Below, one piece after another: positions 16,390-25,544 of a stretch of DNA of 64,000 nucleotides. The position numbers were made by a program, and so were the translations under genes. The notes beneath the pieces are model-generated. The model had not been told where the DNA came from, did no database searches, and worked only from the letters and a program-made list of their open reading frames with translations. The stretch spans positions 55,001 through 119,000 of the forward strand of contig JACEEZ010020895.1 in assembly GCA_016584305.1 (NCBI GenBank). Reading direction: 5' to 3'. Every line of letters begins with the position of its first letter. Position 1 is the first letter of the stretch. The DNA is from Chionoecetes opilio. Taxonomy: Eukaryota > Arthropoda > Malacostraca > Decapoda > Majidae.

Positions 16390-17110
16390 GCTCTGGCCCG
16401 CCTCCTCCTGGACGTCTTCACGCCAGCTGGCTGTCGGGGACGTTTCCCTTCTGTGTGGCGTCATGCCATCACGATTCCTATTCTTAAGCCTGCAAGGCTC
16501 CGTCTGAGGCTTCCTCCTATGGCCCATTACCCCTTCTCTCTAATCTCAGAAAGGTAATAGAAAAAGTATACGGCATAGGTTGACATGGTGGTTGGACACA
16601 AACACCTTCTTCCATCAAACATGTTCGGGTTTCGTCCTCCCCGGGGGCACCCTGGATGCCCTGCTCCAGCTGAGCATCACATGCAGGAAGGATTTAACCA
16701 CAAGCAATTCACACTAATACCTTCATCGACATCAAAGCAGCTTTTGACACCTCCTCCCATAAGGCCATAGTTGAAAACTTGCCCGCCTGGGACTGCATGG
16801 CTCCCCTCTCCAAGGGGTTTAAAATCCTTCCTGTCTTCCAGGTCCTTCTCTCTGGTGATCGGGAACACACCCATTCCGGGTCTTACCCGGTCCCAGAGGC
16901 GTCCACAGGGTTCTCCCCTCAGTCCTATCCTCTTTAACATCTTGCTTTCAGACTTTCCCTGCTTTCCAAGCACACATGCACTCATCTATGCTGATGACAT
17001 CTCTCTCATTTGCTCTGCTCCCACTATCCAGGAGGCTCAAGACCATCTTCACGTGGGCTTGATGCCGTCCACTTTTGGGACCACCCCGTTGGGGCCTGAC
17101 GGTGAGTGCC
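16390..17110 (+). pseudogene. LINE 2 reverse transcriptase domain, frameshifted
   Basis: Recognisable pieces are PSVWRHAITIPILKP near 16450, FGFRP near 16627, an alternating frame with FIDIKAAFDT near 16720-16750, QGSPLSPILFNILLSDFP near 16910, and LIYADDISLI with the catalytic YADD at 16987-16998. These lie in at least three frames. Confidence 0.82.
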
Positions 17111-17879
17111 CAGAAGTCTAGCCTTCTGTGCTTCACCCGCAGGCGTATTCCCAACACCCCCGACGGTCGCCATTAATGGGTCCCCCATTTCATTCAAACC
17201 CACCAAAAATTCCTTGGTTTGCTGTTGGATGGCCCCGCCTAACCTGGGGCCGGGCCACATACAGAAACCTTGGTGACCTAGTGCCTCAAGAGGCTAAACT
17301 TAACGAAGTCCCTTGCAGGGGTCAAGTGGGGTGCGGACAGGAGTACCCTCCTCCACTTTTATTGTTCTTATGTCCGGAGCCGATTAGACTACGGGTGCGA
17401 GGTTTATGGAGCGGCCTCACCTACCCTCCTCCACAAGTTGATGTATTCAGAATTCAGCCCTTGTATAGCTTTAGGGGCCTTCAGGGCCTCCCCAGTCCAA
17501 AAGCCCTTCAGGCGGAATCCTCCCCCTCCTCCCTGTCACACCGACGCTCCACCCTCCTGGTCCCCCTACACCCCAAAATTGCCTCCCCCCCCCCCCAGCT
17601 GCCATGCCCTCCACTCCCTCCTCCTCCGACACGGTAGGGAACCACTTCATGGCCCCCTGCCGTATCAAGCCCACCAAACCCCTTTTGTAGAGCGAGCCCT
17701 CGCCTTCTTTGCTTCTATCCGGGTGACTCCCCCCTTCTTTCGCACTCTGGGGAAGACCTCTACCCTGGGCCCTTGGTTTCCTCTCTCTTCTCTAATTTCT
17801 CTGTCCCTTCACACCTACACCATGGTCCAAGGCTGCCTGTCCAGTGCAGGGCAGGTACCTTTTTTACTCCCTCCTACAC

Positions 17880-18310
17880 ACCCGCTACAGAAACTCCCTC
17901 CACATTTTTCACCGACGGCTCCCGTCTGCCAGCCCCTCCATCCGTCGGTGCGGCCATGTTTCTCCCCGGGCCCGGTCACTTGCCAACCGCCTGGAGGTTG
18001 CCACCCACTCCTCCATCCTCACGGCGAACTTTTTGCCATCAGGGAGGGCATCAAATATGCCACCACCGTGCCCCCCTCCTGTGCTGTAACCATCTTCACT
18101 GACTCCCTCACAGCCCTCCAACTTCTCCGACATCACCGCCCCCCCACACTCCCATGCCCTTTTTTTTTCACATCCACCACCTCTTGCTTCACTTTTCCTC
18201 CTCTGGCCATATCATTTCCCCCTTCAGTGGGTGCCCTCCCACATTGGTGTCAGGGGCAACCTGTGGCCGACAGGGCGGCAGCGGAGCACACTCCCACCCC
18301 TCTCCCATAG
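17880..18310 (+). pseudogene. LINE 2 RNase H domain, frameshifted
   Basis: FFTDGSR near 17905 supplies the first catalytic Asp; GELFAIREGIKYA near 18026 supplies the Glu; VTIFTDSLTALQLL near 18087 supplies the second Asp; VPSHIGVRGN and VADRAAAEH near 18230-18280 match the C-terminal His/Asp block. The pieces lie in shifted frames. Confidence 0.82.
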
Positions 18311-18319
18311 ACATGACCA

Positions 18320-18780
18320 CAGACCTGACTGATTCACTGACTAACCTTAGGACATCATGCAACCGACACTGGGACACAGAGCTGACTGACGCCTTACAGT
18401 ACACTTCACTTGGACGAATACGACATGACACACGACACCACTGGTGGACCCACTCCCCCAGCCGTGCCCTGGACACCGCAGTCACCAGACTAAGGATTGG
18501 CCACACCCGCTCAACGCCGCCTACACAACTGGGCATGACTGATTACCCTCACTGCCCCTGGTGCCCCACATAAACCCGGACACAAACCTGAACCCTCCTG
18601 CAATGTCCTCGTCACCACTCCCACCGCACGGCACTCCTCCAATCTCTATCCCCACTCCTCCTCCGCAGGCCAACTCTAGCTGACCTCCTGGGTGGCTCTC
18701 CAGACCCCGGCTTGGCCTTCAAAATTATCAAGCACACCAGGACCTTCCTACACAAGTCTGGCCAACTGCACAGGATCTAA
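18320..18780 (+). pseudogene. LINE 2 C-terminal Cys/His region
   Basis: After RNase H the protein continues TRLRIGHTR and then HCPWCP with downstream LQCPRHHSHR in another frame, the Cys/His motif that follows RNase H in I-type elements. It ends SGQLHRI then TAA at 18778-18780. A short 3' UTR follows. Confidence 0.65.
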
Positions 18781-18873
18781 CCTGCTAACCCATCTGCATA
18801 CTGCACCTTCGGGGCACTAGAGGCTGTGGCACCACAGCCTACACGGCCCCTACAAACCCCTAACAACAACAAG

Positions 18874-18960
18874 ATGGCCGACCCACAACAAATGGAAGTC
18901 GACAATAGTTACAATTCGGACGATGACGACGTAGTTATCATCGAACCACACAATACCTAA
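18874..18960 (+). CDS. 28-codon acidic ORF, hypothetical
   Basis: An ATG directly after the LINE 2 tail opens a 28-residue frame beginning MADPQQMEVDNSYNS and ending DDDDVVIIEPHNT. The acidic run followed by VVII resembles a SUMO-interaction motif. It may be chance, or the first exon or a relic of another element. No splice donor is obvious before the TAA. Confidence 0.2.
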   Translation: MADPQQMEVDNSYNSDDDDVVIIEPHNT

Positions 18961-19380
18961 CCCATGATACTATCATCACTCCCACACCCTTTATAGCGCG
19001 TATTTAACCTTGTGTCACCTTTCATTAAGGGTCTATTAAGGGTTATGTAAAGACGTGTTTGTAGCTCCAGATTTCAGGGTGTTTTGGTGAGTTTCTGTGG
19101 GAATAAAAAAAAAAATTGTGGGATTTTTGTGGTTTTGTGGGATTTTGCTGATGGGGGTGAAATTGTCCGAATTGACTTTTTGTGACGTTATTTTTTTTTC
19201 TTTGTGTTAATTTTTTTATTATTTTTACACTAGACCAAGGGAGGGTCGGGGAAATTCTAGTGTTTGCCATACTCTCCCTTCCCCCAAACAACTTGGGGAC
19301 CTGGGGGGAAAGCGGGTTTTTGGGTGGGGAGCAAATAATGCGTCGGAAACACGTAATTTTGGAGTTTATTTATACCCTAG
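18961..19380. other. spacer, no gene seen
   Basis: AT-rich with T and A homopolymer runs near 19107 and 19192; no supported frame. Confidence 0.6.
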
Positions 19381-19512
19381 TTCTAGGGTAATTTCTCAAG
19401 ATCTAGGGTAATTTCTCAAGATCTAGGGTAATTTCTCAAGATCTAGGGTAATTTCTCAAGATCTAGGGTAATTTCTCAAGATATAGGGTAATTTCTCAAG
19501 ATTAGGGTAATT
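19381..19512. repeat. 20-bp minisatellite
   Basis: About six and a half copies of ATCTAGGGTAATTTCTCAAG; the last copies are diverged (ATATAGGG, ATTAGGG). Confidence 0.92.
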
Positions 19513-19515
19513 TGC

Positions 19516-19886
19516 TATAGTTTCACCTAACCAACGATTTTCTGTTGCGCCTTATGTTTTTCTGGTGTGTTTTTATGTGTTTTGAATGAATCTGCCAACC
19601 GTTTATGTTGCAATTTTTTTTCTATTAGGTAGTAGATAGGTTAGTTTTTGTTTTTTGTTTTTTTAGTTAGGTAAAGGTTAGGTTAGGTTAGGTTAGGTTA
19701 GGTATGGGTTAGGTTAGGTTAGGTTAGGTTAGGTTTAGGTTAATTTTCTTGGGTTCTTTTGGCCATTTTTGCAAAAAATAAATAAACATTGCCACATAAA
19801 CGGTCGGCAGATTCATTCAAAACACATAAAAACACACCAGAAAAACATAAGGCGCATCAGAAAATCGCTGGTTGGGTGAAACTATA
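19516..19886. mobile_element. foldback element with internal TTAGG repeats
   Basis: The left end TATAGTTTCACCTAACCA is matched by the reverse complement of the right end TGGTTGGGTGAAACTATA. The arms stay complementary for more than 100 bp (CTTATGTTTTTCTGGTGTG and GTGTTTTGAATGAATCTGCC on the left have complements on the right). The centre holds the TTAGG tract. Flanking TA or TATA fits a TA target. No coding capacity. Confidence 0.8.
19676..19740. repeat. interstitial (TTAGG)n tract
   Basis: About a dozen GGTTA units with two imperfect ones (GGTATGGGTTA and GGTTTAGG). TTAGG is the usual arthropod telomere repeat; here it is internal to a foldback element and short, so this is not a chromosome end. 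Confidence 0.88.
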
Positions 19887-20988
19887 ATTGACCGTAAAGT
19901 CGCCAGGACTAAGTTTTTTTTTCGCTGTCAAATGGGGTGGTGGCGTTAATACTTACATTTCTACTCTGATTTCAGGAAAGTAAAGGGGGTATCTGGAGAG
20001 TGTGTCATTTTTATCTTTAGCTGTGTCATGGCAAATTACAAAATATACCAGAGTGGCGACCTACACTAAGGTCCCATTAGTGGTTTATGTTTTGAGTGTC
20101 CTCCCGCCGTCATGTCGCCCGAAACAAAAGAGTAGGAAAAATTTAAAACGTATATACTTGCGTCAGCATAAAACAACGCTGAAACAGGTAGATTATACAG
20201 TCAGATATAAACGGTACAGGAAGGTTCGACGGAAAGGCGTTTTTCGACGACACCGTGGAAACCTCCAACTTAGTGCATTTGTTGGAACCTTCCAAGTCAT
20301 TGCCGTGGAACCCTCTCATCATTCCCTTCATAAAATTTAGATCTTTTATCTGCGCAATTAACTAATCGTTGATATAAATTAGAATCGTATTTGTAAACAA
20401 TATTTTTAAAATTTAACACTTACAACTTTAAAACCTTGTTTCCCACAAAATTTAGGTGCTGTTTTCTGGGAGTGTAATTTACTGTGACCACGGAGGGCAG
20501 TGCCTTTAGCTTAGGGGTGAAGCCACACCACATTACTGTTGTTCTTTGTTTATTAGTCTTTATCGCTAATTTGATTTTATCAAATACAATATTACTGACA
20601 GGCAGGCTAAGGTTGATAGGTGTTAACCCCGTTTGGCTGGGGAAACCAAAGGGAAATGTGGGGGATCTGGCTGTTAGCTTTTTGTCACTTTAATTTGGGT
20701 TGCAATGATCTAGTCCTTGTATTTTATTTAATCCTCTCATTGACAAAATATCTTTGTTTACCCCTAGATAGACAACTTTTAGAATTTGGAAGTTTCGAAA
20801 GAGTTCCACGGTACCGTCGAACCTCCATTTCTACCGTCGAAAGTGCATTCCCTCGAAACTTCCTGTAATCATATAAACTACTGTTAAACATTTTCAGTGG
20901 CACAGACACAGCAGTTATGAGGGTATCATTCGTAATATATGGTGGCTGGCGACATTATTGCCGCTGGGGACTATAGTGTTATCTACAG
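19887..20988. mobile_element. TA-element copy C, related to A and B, with a nested insertion
   Basis: It shares with B the runs GTGGTGGCGTTAATACTTAC, TCAGGAAAGT, CATAAAACAACGCTGAAACA and GTAGATTATACAG, and ends CTATAGTGTTATCTACAG before TA. The left end (GACCGTAAAGTCGCCAGG) is eroded. It is interrupted at 20217-20865 by another element. Confidence 0.68.
20217..20865. mobile_element. pogo-like non-autonomous element nested in copy C (649 bp)
   Basis: Starts CAGGAAGGTTCGACGG and ends with CGAAACTTCCTG, an imperfect inverted repeat, flanked by TA (20215-20216, 20866-20867). Subterminal repeats of TTCGACGG/CCGTCGAA and GGTACCGTGGAA type recur on both sides. CAG termini plus TA match the style of the element at 4414-5190, but the sequence differs. 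No transposase. Confidence 0.68.
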
Positions 20989-20999
20989 TAGTGTTTTCC

Positions 21000-21261
21000 T
21001 GTCCAAAGGTCAAAAAATTTTTTTTGTTTGGGAATTCGAGAAGTGATTAAAAAAATTCTAAAAATAACTTTTTTTACGTTTTGAGTGGGGAAAAAACGTT
21101 AATATTCCGCAGGAGTTGGGGGCTCCTCAGGCCCCAAGCTTTTTTGGGCAAATTTACGGTCTAGGTATTCCCGCGATTTGAGGCCCGACACTTGTTTTCC
21201 TGAATAGTTTGCTGTGGGTTTGAATGAATCTGGCATTCGTTTTTGCCAAGTTAATTTTTGT
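21000..21261. other. spacer between copy C and GC-rich minisatellite
   Basis: T-rich; nothing coding recognised. Confidence 0.5.
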
Positions 21262-21500
21262 TTATAGGTGTGGGGGTGCCCGCCCCTGCCCCTCCCAGCC
21301 CCCCGCAAATCTTGTTCTGCTTTGCACTGCCCTATTTTGTTTATGTGTTGGGGGTGCCCCGCCCCGCCCCTTTCCAGCCCGCCCCGCAAATCTTGTTTTT
21401 GCTTCGCACTGCGTAGTTTTGTTTTAAGGTTGGGGGGTGCCCCGCCCCGCCCCTCCCCAGCCCGCCCCGCAAATCTGTTCTTCTTTGCACTGGCAGTAAA
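21262..21500. repeat. GC-rich minisatellite, about 80-bp unit, three copies
   Basis: Each unit has GGGGGTGCCC(C)GCCCC, then CAGCCC(G)CCCCGCAAATC, then TTGCACTG/TCGCACTG and a TTTTGTTT tract. The spacing is not a multiple of three; Pro/Ala-rich frames here are artefacts. Confidence 0.8.
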
Positions 21501-22080
21501 ATTTGGGAACATTTCTTTTTTTCTTGATATCGGTTACCAGAGTGGGCACTTCCGTAAACCGCAACAATTTCCCACAAATTGCGGCAAGTCTGAATTCGTT
21601 TGTGGAATTTTGCGGAAGTGTAAATGTTTTGCGGAAGAGAGGAGAGAGCCTGGACGGTCAGCAATATTTTTGAGGGTGGTTGTGCCTGATGTGACAAGGC
21701 TTAGCTACACTTGGCCTGCATTGAAGGTCACTAGCCAATCACCACTTCCACTCCTCCACCCTGTAGAGTGGTGTGACGTGAGGCTCCTGTGGGCTGGGTG
21801 CCTTACTCCTTGGCTGCAAAACACGGCTAGGTGTTAGCTGGAGGGTGAAGCATGTGAAAAAAAAAAGCCCCCCCCACCGTCAAGGAAGCACTTGCCTGCT
21901 TGTGTGCTTACGGCCACAATGTTACAGGTGCTGAGGTGAAGGAGTACAGGTCGGCGCCCCACGCAGGGATCCTCCCCGGCTTCCCTTGTATTAGGGAACG
22001 TTGGTTCACCCCGGGGCCTCCACCGGGGTTCCTGCAGGACCAGCTGACGCCTACCCACCACAGGGCGGCTGGCAGAAGTA

Positions 22081-22990
22081 GTGCTGCAATGGAGGGCGTG
22101 AGGGACCTACACTTGTGATGACTTTGGCAAAGTGTTGTCCAGCAAGGCTGGCATTACTGCACACATCCTCACCCAACACGCAAGACAGGGCTGAGTGTGA
22201 CCACTGTGGCAAAGTGTTCACTCGTAAGGATGCTAAGGAGCCACATGCTAACCCACAATGTGTGAGAGAAACTTTGAGTGTCAGGAGTGTAAGAAACATT
22301 TTATCCCACCAAAGGCAGCCCAGTCTTACACACTCACAGCCCACCTATCGCCCACCTCACCACCACAAACTTGGTGAACCGACCGAAAAGAAAAAACCCT
22401 TTGAGTTGACACCAGGAGCTGCAGGAAACAACATTTACCCAGAAGATCCATCTAAACAGGCCACATGCTCACCCACACTGGTGAGAGACAACTTTTGAGT
22501 GTCAGGAATGAGGGAAAACATTTACCACAAGAGCAGCTTAACCCACCACATGCTACCCACACGGTGAGAGAAACTCTTGAGTGTCAGGAATGTAGGAAAA
22601 CATTGCCCGCAAGAGCAGTCTTAACGAACATGCCACACACACTGAGTGAGAGAAACTTGAGTGTCAGGAGTGTAGGAAAACATTTTACCCCTGAGGGCCA
22701 GTCTTAACAAACACATTGATTCACCCACACTGGTGAGAGAAAACTTGAGGTCAGGAGTGTAGGAAAACATTTACCCAGAAGGGCAATCTTAAAGAACACA
22801 TGCTCACCCACATGGTGACGAGAAACTTTGAGTGCCAGGAGTGTAGGAAAACATTTACTACCAAGCTTAATCTTAACAGACACATGCTCACCCACACTGG
22901 TGAAAGAGAAGTAACAAGTGTGATATTTGGGCAAGTGTAATTTTTACAAGAACCGTATGTTGCAGGACATATCCAGACACACCTGTGAGG
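22081..22990 (+). pseudogene. C2H2 zinc-finger array, broken frame
   Basis: About eight finger units can be read across three frames. Examples are CDDFGKVLSSKAGITAHILTQH near 22113-22180 (the second Cys is replaced by Phe), CDHCGKVFTRKDAKEPH near 22200, repeated ECQEC(R/K)K(T/H)F blocks near 22280, 22580, 22660, 22750 and 22830, and the last intact-looking pair QKGNLKEHMLTH and KLNLNRHMLTHTGER near 22780-22910. HTGER-type linkers mark a Krueppel-type DNA-binding protein of the nucleus. One- or two-base indels occur in nearly every unit, and the apparent start at 22089 stops after nine codons. It is a decaying copy, or a real gene with sequencing indels. The C-terminal tail stops near 22988. 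Confidence 0.75.
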
Positions 22991-23316
22991 AGGCAGTGGC
23001 TGGGTGGTTGTCATGTGTATTGCATCATCCAGTTGTTCCAGCTAACAAGCCTCACAGGGGTTCTTGCGCACTCATGTACATGCCTATTTATAAGGTTTGT
23101 TGATGTCAATAATCATTTTGAGCAGTTGATCAGTCTCTTTGAAGTTTTCTTGGCCGCCCTGACCCTTTCTTCCACGCCCCAAAACAGTCCTTAAGCCATC
23201 TTGCACCGCCTGCACCCACCGAGACGGTATGTTTGGAAACACACATCTCCATCGCTATCGCCATGATTTTCCCACTGCGATACAGGTTACTATATGGTCT
23301 TCTTCACAATGGATAG

Positions 23317-23560
23317 AGATTGCCCGGCAGAATGCTTTATTAGACCGGAGAGAAGGCGGTAGAAGAGGGTAGGGACGAATGGGGGTGTGGAAGGTTGGAG
23401 AACCAAACACAACAACCTCTCCTATGAGACTTGGAAGATACAGAGCAGGCAGCAGGCAAGTAATCTACCAGCAGAAACCCTAATAACTGGCCCCAGATAT
23501 ACAAAAACGTAAAAAAAATCAACCGCTCCCCAACCCAAATTGTCAAAACAGCTAGGACAG
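23317..23560 (+). mobile_element. dispersed repeat shared with the right edge of the window
   Basis: The block from GCCCGGCAGAATGC through CAGATATACAAAAACG to AAATTGTC matches 63777-64000 with scattered changes. It lies 5' of the hAT transposase relic and may be its 5' flank. The family is not recognised. Confidence 0.65.
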
Positions 23561-23839
23561 TTATTCCCGCCCCAATAGTTATTTTGGCGTCCAAAGTTTT
23601 TTGTCGGCCGACTGTACACGACAGGAGTTTGTTTAACTTCACTGCATTTTCTTCTTGGAATTTTTTGCAAAAATTCATAAAGTTCTCCCAGGCCGCTGCA
23701 GGACAAAAAAGCGAGCCCTGGAAAAGCAGTCAAGCTCATTCATCACTCAGCGAAAGTTTAGCGATATGTGAAACTCTCAACTTGATGGAGCATTACTCTG
23801 AGAGGGTTAGTGAACTCTGTAAGAAATGCTGCATTTCAC

Positions 23840-24445
23840 ATTAATGAATAGAAGTCGGAGAAGGAAAACCTCGACAACTTGATGAATTCAATCTTGCTGT
23901 AAACAGCCGGTCAAAAGGTTGACTCAAGTCACGTGCAGCCACAGCAGCACTTGGATGAAGTATTAGAACTGTTTGATTAGTTTTTAACGAGTTATGCCAA
24001 AATTTTATTAAATCCAAATACTCATCTGCGAGTTTCTTGGGTATTTCAGCTCTCTCGTCCTGGAAGGACAGACATTCTTGTCTGAAGAAAAATTGAAGGC
24101 ATTTGCAGTTGCATACTCAGTTCCATCAAGTATTTAAAACTGAGATACCTATAGTGAAAAAAATTACTCCTGACAAGAACCTGAACAACCTACATCCATG
24201 CGCCACAATTCCTTGTCATTCCTATGTCCGTCCAAGGCTGCCTTTGACGGTTTGTATACAAGTTATTGTTGACAGCCGTAAAATCTTCCTGTTACCAGCG
24301 CCTTCTGTGAGAGAGCTTTTCAAAAAATGAAATTAGGTTGAAAACATTTCTAAGAAATTCTATGACAAGTGACAGACCTGAGTAACATTGCACTGTTGTC
24401 CATTGAAAGTGCCACTCGCGGGAGGGAATGGATTTAGATTGCTTA
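23840..24445 (+). pseudogene. hAT-family transposase relic (C-terminal dimerisation domain)
   Basis: From about 24285 the frames give LPVTSAFCERAFQKMKL, then LKTFLRNSMTSDR, then LSNIALLSIESA, each separated by a one-base shift. This is the conserved end of hAT transposases of the ZMYM1-like group (the hATC dimerisation region). Upstream sequence back to about 23840 has the same base composition but no motif I can defend. No full-length frame remains. Confidence 0.72.
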
Positions 24446-24449
24446 TGTG

Positions 24450-25540
24450 ATGAATTTGACATGGCATGATAATGTTAGGATTAAGCTGCACTAAATTATG
24501 TTGCCGAATGGAACAAGTTATTCATCAGCATTGTGTCTAAGTGTAGCATGTTGCCACCCAAGTGCCACATGTCTGAATACCATTAGCTATTTGTCGCAGT
24601 ATAGCAACGTGATGAGGGTATAGGCAGACTAAGGACTTGCAAAACACATTTATGTTGATGTCATTATAAAACAACTGCCATATTTTTGCCTCTTAATTGT
24701 TAGTGTGTTTGTGTCAGCTTACTTAATTGGTCTTTTCTTTTCAATTAATTTAACGTACCCGAGGCATGAAGCTTTCACATTCCAAGCCGAGGAGTTTATT
24801 ATACTCACCAGCAGAGAAAATGGACCCGAGACCTACGGAGAACTTCGTTGTCAATCTTCTCCTCAAAAGGTTCGCTTTGGTTGAAACTGACTTTTTTTTT
24901 TTGTATGATCTGAAATATTCACTTAGCTAGTCTAACCTATCCCTCCATAGGCCTCAGTATTGGACCCTGGAAAGTGCTCAACTTTCAAAGTATTTGTACT
25001 GCCCCCCCCCCCCCCCCGTTACAGGACCCTCCAAAGTTTTGTTTTGCCCCCCCAAATTACCTTGGCCCCCAGCTGGCCCCCCAGTTTTGTAGTGGTAGAA
25101 ACCGCCACTGGTGAGGAGGGACCTCAGACACAGGGAGGTGAAGGAGGCAGCACCGGGCTGACGGCTGCAGGAGGACACAGTCCCACAAGCATGTTTGGAG
25201 TGCAGAGGACCACAAAGGAACCCAGGGACACCTCAGGCAACAGGATTTTTGTTCTTTTTTTTTTTGTTTATTTTTTTGTACATGTGAAGCCGATAGCTGC
25301 CAGTAGGCTATTTTATTCCTATGGAGGACGAGATGTTGGCCCTCCGCCCGTTGGGTGGCGCAGGCTGGATTTTTATAGTGACACCTGTGATGGTATAGGT
25401 GAGGTTCGTTGAGCAGGACCAGGCATCAGGGAGGGCAGTCTTTTTTACTGACATCAATTTTAAATTGTATTATTATAGTTGTTTTTTTAATATGCTTGTT
25501 CGCCCTATTCATGATGCAGTTTGTGTTTTTTTTTTTTGTA
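24450..25540. other. spacer with homopolymer runs, no gene recognised
   Basis: A poly-C run lies at 25003-25018, and T runs lie near 24892, 25255 and 25530. A 150-codon frame at 24960-25412 crosses the poly-C run and has no domain character, so I do not call it. Confidence 0.5.
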
Positions 25541-25544
25541 CTGT

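Larger units (their letters stand above)
13213..18873 (+). mobile_element. LINE 2: I/Jockey-type non-LTR retrotransposon with RNase H, near full length
   Basis: In order it contains an ORF1 (gag-like), an endonuclease, a reverse transcriptase, an RNase H domain and a Cys/His C-terminal motif, and it ends in a short (AAC)n-like tail near 18861-18872. The presence of RNase H points to the I-related group. It is GC- and CT-rich, unlike its neighbours. Numerous indels disrupt every domain. The 5' limit is uncertain. Confidence 0.82.

Noticed and set aside
19676..19740. True telomere or chromosome end
   Set aside because: Only about 65 bp, flanked by inverted arms and ordinary sequence on both sides.
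21224..21837. Pro/Ala/Cys-rich 189-codon frame
   Set aside because: It covers the GC-rich minisatellite and shifts register between units; no domain.
24960..25412. 150-codon frame as a gene
   Set aside because: It crosses a poly-C run, has no domain and no splice or start support.
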